Assembly (NCBI GenBank): GCA_910583725.1
Contig: CAJTXZ010000004.1
Location: forward strand, 1 to 25,917
Reading direction: 5' to 3'
From: an uncultured Vampirovibrio sp.
GTDB lineage: Bacteria; Cyanobacteriota; Vampirovibrionia; Gastranaerophilales; Gastranaerophilaceae
DNA length: 25,917 bases
The notes under the pieces are model-generated. The model searched no databases and was not told the DNA's origin. It saw nothing but the letters and a program-made list of their open reading frames with translations. The position numbers and the translations under genes are program-made. Below, piece by piece: positions 1 to 8,237 of this stretch. Each line of letters opens with the position of its first letter. The first letter of the stretch is position 1.

Positions 1-144
1 CAAGCTTAACGCTTATCAAGGCTAACGCCCCGGAATTATTCAATTTTCAAACTTTATTGGGCGCAGTTGGTTACCAATTTGGTTGTTGACAAGCTTAACG
101 CTTATCAAGGCTAACGCCCCGGAATTATTCAATTTTCAAACTTT
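1..144. repeat. 55-bp direct repeat, two copies, 89-bp period
   Basis: Positions 1-55 and 90-144 are identical over 55 bases and diverge at the very next base (A at 56, T at 145). The 34 bases between them (56-89) contain the palindrome ACCAATTTGGT. Inside the repeat the hexamer TAACGC occurs twice. The window starts exactly at the repeat boundary, so more copies may lie upstream. The unit is longer than usual CRISPR repeats and only one spacer is visible, so I do not call it CRISPR. Confidence 0.9.
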
Positions 145-359
145 TAAAAAAGATATAGATTACTAAATTATCTTTAAAATTATTTTCTTGAAATCTTTTA
201 GAACCATACTAAAAATCCTGCAAAATTTTAAAGCAGCATCTTTGTGAATAACTTTAACACAAACAAAAAATTTAATCCAGTATTTAGCCATCCTTCCAAT
301 TATTATTTTTACAATCATACCTTAATATAAATTCATAAAAACGCAAAGAAGGGTTTAAA

Positions 360-1562
360 ATGCCTCAGGGTAAAAAGAAAAATTTAGTCGTGGGTGCCGG
401 CATATCGGGTGCTGCTATAGCAGAAAGAATTGCAAATATATTAAACGAAAACGTACTCATTATTGATAAAAATCCAAATATTGGAGGTGTATGTTTTGAT
501 TACAAAGACACAACAGGAATTACAATTCAAAAATATGGTTCCCATATTTTTCACACAAATCTAGAATACATCTGGAAATATATAAACAAATTTACAAAAT
601 TTAACACTTACATGCACACAGTTTCTGCAATTGTAGACAGTAAAGAAGTTCCCATGCCGGCAAATCTAAACACAATATGTGACATCTTTTCTCCCTCATT
701 TGCAAAAAAGCTTGAAGACAAGCTTATAAAAAAATATGGCTACAACAATAAAATATCAATTTTGGAATTCAAAACAAAACCATTGTTTTGGGATAAAGAT
801 TTAGATTTTCTTGCAAACTACATCTATGAAAAACTTTTTATTCATCTTGAAGAAAAACAATGGAATATCCGTCCCTGTGACATCACCCCCGCGTTGGCAT
901 TCAAAATCTTCATTGTAACAAACAGAAATAATGGATATTTTGAGGATAAATACCAAGGTGTGCCAAAAAAAGGCTATTCAAAGCTGATTGAAAATATGTT
1001 AGGAAATGAAAATATAAAAATACTAACTGGCGTTGACTTTAAAAATATTGACACACAAGGGTTTGACAGAATTTTTTACACAGGGCCAATCGATGAATTT
1101 TTTGATTACAAATATGGCGTCTTAGGATACAGAAGCGCTCATTTTGAACTTGAAGAAGAAAATGTTGAATATTACCAGAAAAATGCCGTTGTGAATTATC
1201 CAAACAACTATGGCTTTACAAGAATCCATGAATTTAAACATTACTTAAGGGAAAAATCAAACAAAACCATAATCGCAAAAGAATATATTTCAGATTTTAT
1301 TTTAGGAATTGATAACAATAAAAACAATCGTTCATATCCAATTTTAAACACCAAAAACAAAAAGATATACAAACTTTACAAAGATGAAGCTAAAAAATTA
1401 AATAATGTATATTTTCTTGGAAGATTGGGCGATTTTAAAAATTACACAATTGATGAATCAATAAAAAGGGCGCTTGAAGTCTTTAATTCCATAAAATACG
1501 AGGCTCCTGCTCCGCTTGTATCAGCACTTTATGAAGACAAACAAGAGACAGTTAAAGACTAA
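360..1562 (+). CDS. glf: UDP-galactopyranose mutase
   Basis: Flavoenzyme that interconverts UDP-galactopyranose and UDP-galactofuranose, the donor for galactofuranose in surface glycans; cytosolic. At 400 residues it is slightly longer than the usual 365-390. A Rossmann FAD motif GAGISG lies at residues 12-17, followed by a dinucleotide-binding acidic residue (IIDK, 34-37). The family signature YGSHIFHT is at 59-66. Further on come EKQW, a YQGVPKKGY segment and TGPIDEFFDY, and the flavin-contacting GRLGDFKNY close to the C-terminus, all in the order found in bacterial Glf. About 20 extra residues (rich in A, P and E) trail the normal end. The start is supported by an AGAAGG-type ribosome site just upstream. 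The stop is 12 bases before the next gene, so the two are likely co-transcribed. Identification is by recognised family motifs. Confidence 0.95.
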   Translation: MPQGKKKNLVVGAGISGAAIAERIANILNENVLIIDKNPNIGGVCFDYKDTTGITIQKYGSHIFHTNLEYIWKYINKFTKFNTYMHTVSAIVDSKEVPMPANLNTICDIFSPSFAKKLEDKLIKKYGYNNKISILEFKTKPLFWDKDLDFLANYIYEKLFIHLEEKQWNIRPCDITPALAFKIFIVTNRNNGYFEDKYQGVPKKGYSKLIENMLGNENIKILTGVDFKNIDTQGFDRIFYTGPIDEFFDYKYGVLGYRSAHFELEEENVEYYQKNAVVNYPNNYGFTRIHEFKHYLREKSNKTIIAKEYISDFILGIDNNKNNRSYPILNTKNKKIYKLYKDEAKKLNNVYFLGRLGDFKNYTIDESIKRALEVFNSIKYEAPAPLVSALYEDKQETVKD

Positions 1563-1574
1563 AAAGAGGTTTTT

Positions 1575-2540
1575 ATGAATAAAAAAATAAGCGTAATAAT
1601 ACCTGTTTACAACAAAATTAACAGTTTAGAACAATGCTTGAAAAGCATCACATCGCAAAGCTTAAAAGAACTTGAAATAATCTGCATAAATAACAGCCTG
1701 AGCGATGAAATAAATAAAATTTTAGAAAAATTTCAAAGACATGACAAAAGAATCAATATTATAAACAAAATAGATGAAGGGCTTGGCAGTGCATTAAACG
1801 CCGGGCTAAATAAAGCGGGCGGAGAATACATCGCCATAATATATTGTGATGATTATATTGATAAAAAAATGTACGAAAACCTTTACAAACTTGCAAAAAA
1901 ATGCGACGCAGACATTGTGAAATCTCCTTATTATAATGTACGGTCAGAATCTCAAAAACCGGAAAAAATCAATTGGCAAAAACGCTGCAAAATCCCGGCC
2001 TGGTTTTTTAGAATTAATGAATGTCCTTCGTTTTTATCATTTCACCCCAGCATATTTACATCAATATACAAAAGAACATTTTTAAACAACAATAGTATTA
2101 GATTCGTACAAGCAAAAAATAACGGCTATATAGATGCACCATTTCACATTGAAACAATGCTTCTTGCTCAAAAAATTATCTATACGGATGTCCCATATTA
2201 TTACAAAAGAAAAAACAGCACAGAAGAAAACATCGCAAGCATATTTGACAGATTGGAAGAAATGTCAGAAATTCTTCTAAAACAAAGAGTTAAAGATAAA
2301 AACATTATTGCAAACATATATATAAGGCAGTTAAAATTAATAAAAAACATATTAAATACATCGTTAGATGATTTAAATAATATAAAAGCAAAAAATATAT
2401 CCTATGAAATCCAAAGGCGAATCGAAACCATATTAACAAGCATGGATGAAGATATTATAAAAAACAGCCCTTGTATTAACGAGAGCGAAAGAACCTTCTT
2501 TAGTCTTTTAACAAGCATTAAAACAAAAAACACCATTTAA
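1575..2540 (+). CDS. glycosyltransferase family 2 (GT-A fold)
   Basis: Probably transfers a sugar to a growing surface polysaccharide or glycolipid at the cytoplasmic face of the membrane. The 321-residue protein opens with VIIPVYNK (7-14), the standard GT2 first strand. GLGSALNAGLNKAGGEYI (69-86) matches the conserved helix before the metal site. The metal-binding DxD position reads CDD (91-93). The usual DDGS nucleotide loop is replaced by NNSLSD (39-44), so donor binding may differ. The second half is helical and Lys/Ile-rich, without membrane segments. It lies 12 bases behind glf with an AGAGG ribosome site, so it is probably in one operon and may use galactofuranose or a related sugar; that substrate link is inference. 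Confidence 0.85.
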   Translation: MNKKISVIIPVYNKINSLEQCLKSITSQSLKELEIICINNSLSDEINKILEKFQRHDKRINIINKIDEGLGSALNAGLNKAGGEYIAIIYCDDYIDKKMYENLYKLAKKCDADIVKSPYYNVRSESQKPEKINWQKRCKIPAWFFRINECPSFLSFHPSIFTSIYKRTFLNNNSIRFVQAKNNGYIDAPFHIETMLLAQKIIYTDVPYYYKRKNSTEENIASIFDRLEEMSEILLKQRVKDKNIIANIYIRQLKLIKNILNTSLDDLNNIKAKNISYEIQRRIETILTSMDEDIIKNSPCINESERTFFSLLTSIKTKNTI

Positions 2541-2550
2541 ATATTATAAA

Positions 2551-3666
2551 TCAAAGAAAAAGAATCTTCCGTAATTCATCAATAGATTCTTTAATTATAG
2601 CAGCGCGCGATTTCATAAGATTTTTTTGAAGTGTTAGATATTCTTCATTTGACATATTTATTGCACCCTTCATTGCGCGAGAGAAATCAGCATTATCATC
2701 ATAAATTATTGAATCATCGTCCAAAAATTCATGCGGAACACTAAAAGCCCTGTGTATCACAGCAGGCAATAAAAAACCTCTTATCAATTGAAAAGAGCCG
2801 GATGTCCCCTTTGTTATATATCTTATATGTTCCTCTGATTCAGGGTCAAGAAGAGTCAGATAAAAATCAGCCGCCTCAAGCTCTTTATACAAATCCTCAA
2901 ACCCAAGTTTTCCCTTTGTGTGAATATATTGAGCTAAATCAGAAGGAATTTTCACACCAGAATTTTCTCCTGCAACATTTATCTGAAAATTTGTTATCCC
3001 GGACTTTAAGAGTTTTCTTGCCGCATCATATAATAATTGGGAATTTTTCCTCTTATCCTCAAGCTTTCCAATTGTAATAAAGATTGTTTTTTTATTCTTA
3101 TTTTTTGGAGTATTCTCCTTGAAATAACAAGGGTTTACAACATAAAGAGCACCATCCTTATTAAGCACCTTTGATAAAACAATTGTCCCTCTGAATGTTT
3201 CTATATCATTATCTATATCTTCCATATGATGCGAAACTATAACTGTTTTATCCCTAATAGTTTTATTAAATTTTATGTGCTCACAAAGCTTTGAATAAAG
3301 TCTTGTCTTGTCAGGATTTTTATAATACAGACGATATGATGTAAAAATAATAAAATCATATTTATTTATTTTTTTCATCAAGAATATTTTTTTAATGGCA
3401 CTAAGAGTAAAATAATAAACCTTTTTTGCATTCATTTTTGGAAGAAAATCTTTTTGTTTATAAGGAGCAATGATTTCAACCTCATAATTAAGTTTATTTA
3501 AATATCTTACAAAAGACGGAAATAATTCCGTATGACAATTATTAGGCTCAACAAGAAGCACAGTCCTTTTAGAAACATTATTTGTAAAATATTGCCGCAA
3601 ATTAATCAAATTAGATATCTTACGCCTAATTCTGTTAATTATAAATTCAAAAAATGTCATGCTCAT
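2551..3666 (-). CDS. GT-B fold glycosyltransferase (GT4-like)
   Basis: Predicted sugar transferase of 371 residues with a two-domain GT-B arrangement. The N-terminal half starts with a TVLLVEPN strand and a helix carrying a NKLNYEVEIIAPY segment. The C-terminal half has the typical FITIGKLEDKRKN opening of a nucleotide-sugar domain, then GFEDLYKELEAADFYLTL. A late GTSGSFQLIRGFLLPAVIH segment resembles the donor-phosphate loop region. An ATG three codons downstream of the chosen start is an alternative, and neither has a clear ribosome site. It is convergent with the GT2 gene (10 bases apart), which suggests a shared glycan locus. Acceptor and donor cannot be read from sequence. Confidence 0.7.
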   Translation of the reverse strand: MSMTFFEFIINRIRRKISNLINLRQYFTNNVSKRTVLLVEPNNCHTELFPSFVRYLNKLNYEVEIIAPYKQKDFLPKMNAKKVYYFTLSAIKKIFLMKKINKYDFIIFTSYRLYYKNPDKTRLYSKLCEHIKFNKTIRDKTVIVSHHMEDIDNDIETFRGTIVLSKVLNKDGALYVVNPCYFKENTPKNKNKKTIFITIGKLEDKRKNSQLLYDAARKLLKSGITNFQINVAGENSGVKIPSDLAQYIHTKGKLGFEDLYKELEAADFYLTLLDPESEEHIRYITKGTSGSFQLIRGFLLPAVIHRAFSVPHEFLDDDSIIYDDNADFSRAMKGAINMSNEEYLTLQKNLMKSRAAIIKESIDELRKILFL

Positions 3667-3762
3667 AAATTCAACAAATGTTTTATCCTTGCATAATTTT
3701 TAGCTGCGAATTTTAAAATTAAGAATAACATTCGCTATTGTAATACAAGATAGGCTCTTAAC

Positions 3763-3792
3763 AAAAAGAACCCATTAACCGGGTTCTTTTTT
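3763..3792 (-). terminator. rho-independent terminator after tRNA-Gly
   Basis: Stem AAAGAACCC (3765-3773) pairs with GGGTTCTTT (3781-3789) around a 7-base loop. On the minus strand it is followed by a run of five T. It lies 25 bases past the 3' end of tRNA-Gly. The plus side also has a T-run, so it could act in both directions. Confidence 0.85.
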
Positions 3793-3816
3793 ATAAATAA
3801 TTTCTTAAGTTTTAAA

Positions 3817-3891
3817 TGGAGCGGAAGACGAGACTCGAACTCGCGACATTTTCCATGGCAAGGAAACATTCTACCACTGAATTACTTCCGC
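3817..3891 (-). tRNA. tRNA-Gly (anticodon GCC)
   Basis: On the minus strand the acceptor GCGGAAG pairs with CTTCCGC, followed by T and an encoded CCA. The anticodon stem TTTCC/GGAAA encloses TTGCCAT, which places GCC as the anticodon. The T-arm has the normal GTTCGAGTC core and the D-arm has AGTGGTA. Total 75 bases including CCA. It has its own promoter and terminator, so it is a single-gene unit. Confidence 0.97.
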
Positions 3892-3927
3892 AAATTAATT
3901 TTTCATCGTTCGCTTTAACGTAAACTC

Positions 3928-3956
3928 ATAATACACTACACAAAAAAAAATTTCAA
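3928..3956 (-). promoter_or_regulatory. sigma-70-type promoter of tRNA-Gly
   Basis: Minus-strand TTGAAA (-35, 3951-3956) and TATTAT (-10, 3928-3933) are separated by exactly 17 bases, which include an A/T tract. The -10 lies 36 bases before the tRNA 5' end. Both boxes are close to consensus. Confidence 0.65.
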
Positions 3957-4018
3957 GTAAAATTTTAAATTAGCATTTTTATTCATTATTTAAATAAATA
4001 CATTTGTTTTATAATGAC

Positions 4019-4209
4019 ATTTTGGTAATCATATACAATTTTACGCAAAAATGTTGATTTCTTTTTTCTTGTAATGGAAGCCCCTATGTATAAAGAAGTG
4101 TTTCAAATAAGTTTCCTGAAAGCAAAATTTATCCCGCTCTTTTATGTATAGAGACTAAAATAAAAAATGTTTAATAAGCAAGCGTAAAATTGTATATGAT
4201 TACCAAAAT
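4019..4209. repeat. palindrome-ended intergenic repeat, copy 1 (MITE-like)
   Basis: A 191-bp element bounded by perfect 28-base inverted repeats (4019-4046 and 4182-4209; the left arm begins ATTTTGGTAATC and ends TTTTACGC). The inner ~115 bases are almost identical to those of the second copy at 7350-7532 in the same orientation, with one substitution and one extra A. No transposase is encoded. The core has a 25-codon frame (4074-4151). It sits between the tRNA-Gly promoter and the 3' end of the 400-residue orphan. I see no clear target-site duplication. Confidence 0.85.
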
Positions 4210-4240
4210 TTTATTTTTAATAAATGCTAAATAAGACAAA

Positions 4241-5443
4241 TTAAAACAAACCGGCACATGCCCTAATAATATTCTTTAAACGATTAACCATGCCAGCTCT
4301 TATATTAATTGTTTTGCCTGTTTTCATTTGTCCTACTGTCATATCCATCGTTTCGTTTTCATCCAAAAATTCAGGATTTTTATTTGCTTCAGCCTCCAAA
4401 TCCCTTGCTATTGCGCCGAGTTCTCTGGATGTCTTATTTAAAAGTTCTATATTTTGTTTTTCTCTATCGCTTAACTTGTCATCAAATTCTTTATCATCCT
4501 TAAGCCCGTCAGTTAAAATTGCATACAAATCAGGAATATTAATATCATCATTTAAATCTTCATATGCACCGCAAACTGTTTCATATCTTTCATTAAACCT
4601 TTGCAGCATAGTCTCTGCTATTTTCTTTTGATAATTAAAATACAGCCTGTCCTCAGGCATAAGATATTTACTTTCCAGTGTTTCATCAATATTATCCTTA
4701 AACTCTTCCGTTTTTTGAATGGCGGATTTTAAACAGCAAACCCCGTCTTGCATATTCTCTTCCTCACTGAACAATCTTTCTGCCATATTAAAAGTATTTA
4801 TAATATCAACCCTTCCTGCCTCATTCTTTATAATCGCAATTGTAGGATTCATCATACTTAGAGCATAGTTTTTCTGAAATTGGACAGCATCTAAAAACTT
4901 TTCCCGCCTTTTGTCATTAATTTTATTTTTAAAAAAGTCCTCGAATTCACAAGCAAAAACAGAATAAAATTTTCCTTTATTTTTAAGATATTTTTCAAAC
5001 ATCCTAAAAGGCTTATCCTCACTTTCACTCCAGCCTAAAGCAGCCTCAGGCAATTCGCTCCTTTCTATATAAAACATAGGATTTTCAACAACAAAGCCGG
5101 GATAAATATCTATCATATCATCCTCAACCTCTAAAAACGAGCTTAGATATTCCTTTATACCCATCCTGCGAAGATTATCAATATTCTTGTTAATATCCAT
5201 AATGGGTTTATTTCTCTCATCAAGAATTTTCTTATGCTTCATTAAAAATGCAGGGCAGGCACAATTGACACGCAAGATATCAGCAGCTATCTCTGCCTCT
5301 TTTTTACTATATTCTATTCTTTTATCATCCTCTTTTCGAAGAGCCTCAATATCATCTTCTGTCTTGCTTTTTAGGTCACTTGTAGTAACAAATCTTGGGC
5401 TAAAAGACTTATTGTTATGCAAAAAACCAATCGTTAATGTCAT
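4241..5443 (-). CDS. hypothetical protein, 400 residues, highly charged
   Basis: Not recognised. The protein is soluble and rich in Glu, Asp, Lys and Asn, with long predicted helices and no membrane span. A short N-terminal leader contains IGF and SFSPRF, which loosely resembles the leader of other orphans in this window. A Cys pair occurs near residue 60 (NCACPAF) and another in the middle (GVCCLKS), too sparse for a metal site. The C-terminal third (ELGAIARDLEAEANKNPEF, then a GKTINIRAGMVNRLKN tail) looks helical. The gene is monocistronic, divergent from pfp, and ends just inside the border of the palindrome-ended repeat. The ribosome site is weak. A structural or secreted role cannot be excluded. 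Confidence 0.75.
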   Translation of the reverse strand: MTLTIGFLHNNKSFSPRFVTTSDLKSKTEDDIEALRKEDDKRIEYSKKEAEIAADILRVNCACPAFLMKHKKILDERNKPIMDINKNIDNLRRMGIKEYLSSFLEVEDDMIDIYPGFVVENPMFYIERSELPEAALGWSESEDKPFRMFEKYLKNKGKFYSVFACEFEDFFKNKINDKRREKFLDAVQFQKNYALSMMNPTIAIIKNEAGRVDIINTFNMAERLFSEEENMQDGVCCLKSAIQKTEEFKDNIDETLESKYLMPEDRLYFNYQKKIAETMLQRFNERYETVCGAYEDLNDDINIPDLYAILTDGLKDDKEFDDKLSDREKQNIELLNKTSRELGAIARDLEAEANKNPEFLDENETMDMTVGQMKTGKTINIRAGMVNRLKNIIRACAGLF

Positions 5444-5573
5444 ATCTTATACTTCTAAACTATTCCTTGTGTAATTATAAAACTCGTAAATATAAAAAAT
5501 TGCTAAAAGCATGCCTTTTTATATTAATTTGTATTAAGATATTGTTATAAAAGTTTTAAAGGAGATTTTTAAA

Positions 5574-7256
5574 ATGAGAGATTTATCACCGCTTCACAAA
5601 GAAAGACTGGGATATAACCCAAAGCTTGCAGGCGCCTTAAAAAACGGTATTAAGGAAATAAAGGTTTCATTAGGCAAAAAAACAAGTGCCGTAAAAGATG
5701 CTGATGAAATTCAAAAATTGTTCTCACATGTTTATGGCGAACCGGTTGTAACATTTGACTCTTCAAACGGCACACCCTTAAACCTTGAAAATAAAAACGT
5801 CGGTGTAATTCTTTCAGGCGGCCAGGCACCCGGCGGACACAACGTTATCGCAGGTCTTTACGATGCCCTTAAGGCAGCAAACCCTAAAAATGAACTCTAT
5901 GGCTTCCTTGGCGGCCCTTCAGGCATTGTTGATGCAAAATATGTTAAATTTGATGATGAATTTATAAACAGATACAGAAACACAGGCGGCTTTGATATTA
6001 TAGGCTCCGGCAGAACAAAGCTTGAAACAGAAGAGCAGTTTGAAAAAACTCTCTCTACCTGTAAATCATTAAATATTAGCGCAATAGTTATAATTGGCGG
6101 AGATGATTCAAACACAAACGCCTGTATGCTGGCTGAATGGCTAAAGGCTAAAAATACAGGCATTCAGGTAATAGGCTGTCCAAAAACAATAGATGGCGAC
6201 TTAAAAAACGACCAGATTGAAATCTCATTCGGCTTTGATACTGCAACAAAAACATACGCTGAATTAATCGGCAACATTCAAAGAGACGCTAATTCCGCAA
6301 AAAAATACTGGCATTTTATTAAGTTAATGGGAAGAAGCGCAACACACGTAGGCTTAGAGGTTGCTCTTCAAACTCAACCCAATATCTGCTTAATTTCAGA
6401 AGAAGTTGAAGTCAAAAAACAATCTCTTGAAAGCATTGTAAACTACATTGCAGACGTTGTTGCAGAACGCGCAAAATCCGGGAAAAACTTTGGCGTAGCC
6501 CTCATACCGGAAGGTTTAATTGAATTTATTCCTGAAATGAAAACAATGATTGCAAACCTGAATGACCTTCTTGCAGTTTTAGAAAAGGATTCAAACTTTG
6601 CAAACGCTGCAAACGTTGATAAATACCAAATAATTACCCAAAAACTTGATAAAGACAATGCAAAAGTTTTTGCAAGCCTTCCCGATATAATAAAGGCGCA
6701 ATTATTGATGGATAGAGACCCGCACGGCAACGTTCAGGTTTCAAAAATCGAAACTGAAAAGCTTTTAATTGAAATGGTTAAGGTAAAACTTGCACAATTA
6801 AAATCAGAAGGCAAATATGACGGCAAATTCTCAGACCAGGCACACTTCTTTGGATATGAAGGCCGCTGTGCTATGCCATCAAACTTCGATGCTGACTACT
6901 GCTATTCATTGGGCTACAATGCTTTTGCGCTAATTTCAGCAGGCCTTACAGGATACCTTTCCTGCGTTAAAAACTTAACAAAACCTGCTGCAGAATGGCT
7001 TGCAGGCGGCGTTCCTTTAACAATGATGATGAATATGGAAAAACGCCACGGTAAAATGAAACCTGTTATCCAAAAAGCCCTTGTAGAGCTTGACGGCCCG
7101 GTGTTTAAAGAATTTGAAAAAAACCGTGAAAAATGGGCAAAAACAGACTGCTATGTTTTCCCCGGTGCTATTCAATATTTTGGCCCTTCTGCAGTTTGCG
7201 ACATCACAACAATGACACTTCAATTGGAAGCAGAAAAAAAGCCTGTGGGCGTATAA
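5574..7256 (+). CDS. pfp: diphosphate-dependent phosphofructokinase
   Basis: Reversible phosphorylation of fructose-6-phosphate with pyrophosphate, the glycolysis/gluconeogenesis control step; cytosolic. At 560 residues it belongs to the long PPi-PFK clade related to plant beta subunits, not the ~320-residue ATP enzymes. Residues 80-90 give the phosphate-binding loop SGGQAPGGHN. GGDDSN at 175-180 carries the second Asp typical of PPi enzymes in place of the ATP-enzyme Gly. PKTIDGD (203-209) carries the Lys that favours PPi, with the catalytic Asp in TIDGD. MGRSATH (252-258) binds sugar phosphate. A perfect AAAGGAGA ribosome site precedes the ATG. A terminator lies 50 bases past the stop, so it is a single-gene unit. 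PPi use is read from residues, not measured. Confidence 0.95.
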   Translation: MRDLSPLHKERLGYNPKLAGALKNGIKEIKVSLGKKTSAVKDADEIQKLFSHVYGEPVVTFDSSNGTPLNLENKNVGVILSGGQAPGGHNVIAGLYDALKAANPKNELYGFLGGPSGIVDAKYVKFDDEFINRYRNTGGFDIIGSGRTKLETEEQFEKTLSTCKSLNISAIVIIGGDDSNTNACMLAEWLKAKNTGIQVIGCPKTIDGDLKNDQIEISFGFDTATKTYAELIGNIQRDANSAKKYWHFIKLMGRSATHVGLEVALQTQPNICLISEEVEVKKQSLESIVNYIADVVAERAKSGKNFGVALIPEGLIEFIPEMKTMIANLNDLLAVLEKDSNFANAANVDKYQIITQKLDKDNAKVFASLPDIIKAQLLMDRDPHGNVQVSKIETEKLLIEMVKVKLAQLKSEGKYDGKFSDQAHFFGYEGRCAMPSNFDADYCYSLGYNAFALISAGLTGYLSCVKNLTKPAAEWLAGGVPLTMMMNMEKRHGKMKPVIQKALVELDGPVFKEFEKNREKWAKTDCYVFPGAIQYFGPSAVCDITTMTLQLEAEKKPVGV

Positions 7257-7305
7257 TTTTTCAACAAAAAGCAAAAAACAATATTGCAGGCTTCAAATAA
7301 AATCA

Positions 7306-7337
7306 AAAAACCTCCAAGATTTCATCTGGAGGTTTTT
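7306..7337 (+). terminator. rho-independent terminator of pfp
   Basis: AAAAACCTCCA (7306-7316) pairs with TGGAGGTTTTT (7327-7337) around a 10-base loop, ending in a T-run. It lies 50 bases after the pfp stop and 13 bases before copy 2 of the palindrome-ended repeat. Confidence 0.9.
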
Positions 7338-7349
7338 ATTAATAAAAAA

Positions 7350-7532
7350 CGGTATTTATATACCATTTTACACAAAAATATTAGTTCATTTTTTCTTGTA
7401 ATGGAAGCCCCTATGTATAAAAAAGTGTTTCAAATAAGTTTCCTGAAAGCAAAATTTATCCCGCTCTTTTATGTATAGAGACTAAAATAAAAAAATGTTT
7501 AATAAGCAAGTGTAAAATTATATATAAAACCT
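7350..7532. repeat. palindrome-ended intergenic repeat, copy 2 (MITE-like)
   Basis: Same orientation and near-identical core as copy 1 (4019-4209). The terminal inverted repeat here is imperfect: left arm from CGGTATTT at 7350 to TTTTACAC at 7373, right arm GTGTAAAA from 7510 to AAAACCT. The inner end of the stem reads ACAC/GTGT where copy 1 has ACGC/GCGT, so both arms changed together. The 25-codon frame is kept (7401-7478). The copy fills the convergent gap between pfp and an orphan gene. Confidence 0.85.
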
Positions 7533-7559
7533 AAAAAACTAAACAAAGACTATATAAAA

Positions 7560-8033
7560 TTACAAAGTTTCATTCAAAATTTTGCCTTCGCTATAGTCAA
7601 ACTCGCCCTGTCTCATGGATTCAAAAACCTTTTCACCGTCTAATATTTGTAAATTTTTAAAACCACAATCTTTTTTTATAGCAGCAATCCACACTCTATG
7701 TTGATGATTTGCTTTGTATTCCATATATTTGCGAAGATTCTTAAAATCATCTTTTGTAAATCTTTCCGGCATGCTTTGAAACATTTTATTAAAGCTCTCT
7801 GCTTCTTTTTTCTTATCGTCTGCATAAAAATCATTGTATTTTTTTGTATCTTTGCCCGTGGTAACAAGCACGCAAGCTGGCATATCAGCCGAAGTATATG
7901 CAAACTCCAAACCTTCTATGCTGCATTGTGGATGTTTTTTTATCTCATCCACAGCCTGTTTTACATCTTCTCCTTTGCCTTTTATAATATATGCTCCATT
8001 AAATGAAACATTTGATATTTTGCCAATATTCAT
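7560..8033 (-). CDS. hypothetical protein (paralogue of the 8238-8726 product)
   Basis: Unknown function, 157 residues, soluble, no signal peptide. It shares three blocks with its upstream neighbour: an N-terminal SNVSFNGAYIIKG (neighbour: SNIPFKSVYTISG), a central VTTGKDTKKYNDF (neighbour: VTTGEDAKKYTEF), and a C-terminal GEFDYSEGKI (neighbour: GRFDYIEGKI). The middle diverges. The first block fits the short I/V-x-F-x-G leader that I associate with Gastranaerophilales orphan proteins. A full AAGGAGGAA ribosome site lies 7 bases before the ATG, so it is well translated and the start is firm. It ends next to the palindrome-ended repeat. Confidence 0.8.
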   Translation of the reverse strand: MNIGKISNVSFNGAYIIKGKGEDVKQAVDEIKKHPQCSIEGLEFAYTSADMPACVLVTTGKDTKKYNDFYADDKKKEAESFNKMFQSMPERFTKDDFKNLRKYMEYKANHQHRVWIAAIKKDCGFKNLQILDGEKVFESMRQGEFDYSEGKILNETL

Positions 8034-8237
8034 AATAGTATTCCTCCTTTTTATCTTTGTATTTCATAATAAAGGTCTAAAGATTATCCCTATGTTATTT
8101 ACAAGGTTTGGTATTCAATATTACAATAAAAATAAAATCAACACCGTTATTTTAAATTTACCGAATTTTTCTCTCCTTATACAAACTTACAAACAAAAAG
8201 CAAGCATAATATTTTTATTTAATACTAATATTTGCAT

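Noticed and set aside
1..144. CRISPR array end
   Set aside because: The repeat is 55 bases, only one 34-base spacer is visible, and no cas gene is present in the window.
163..318. 51-residue minus-strand frame upstream of glf
   Set aside because: The only purine-rich sites abut the start codon without spacing, and the composition is that of AT-rich chance sequence; nothing recognised in the product.
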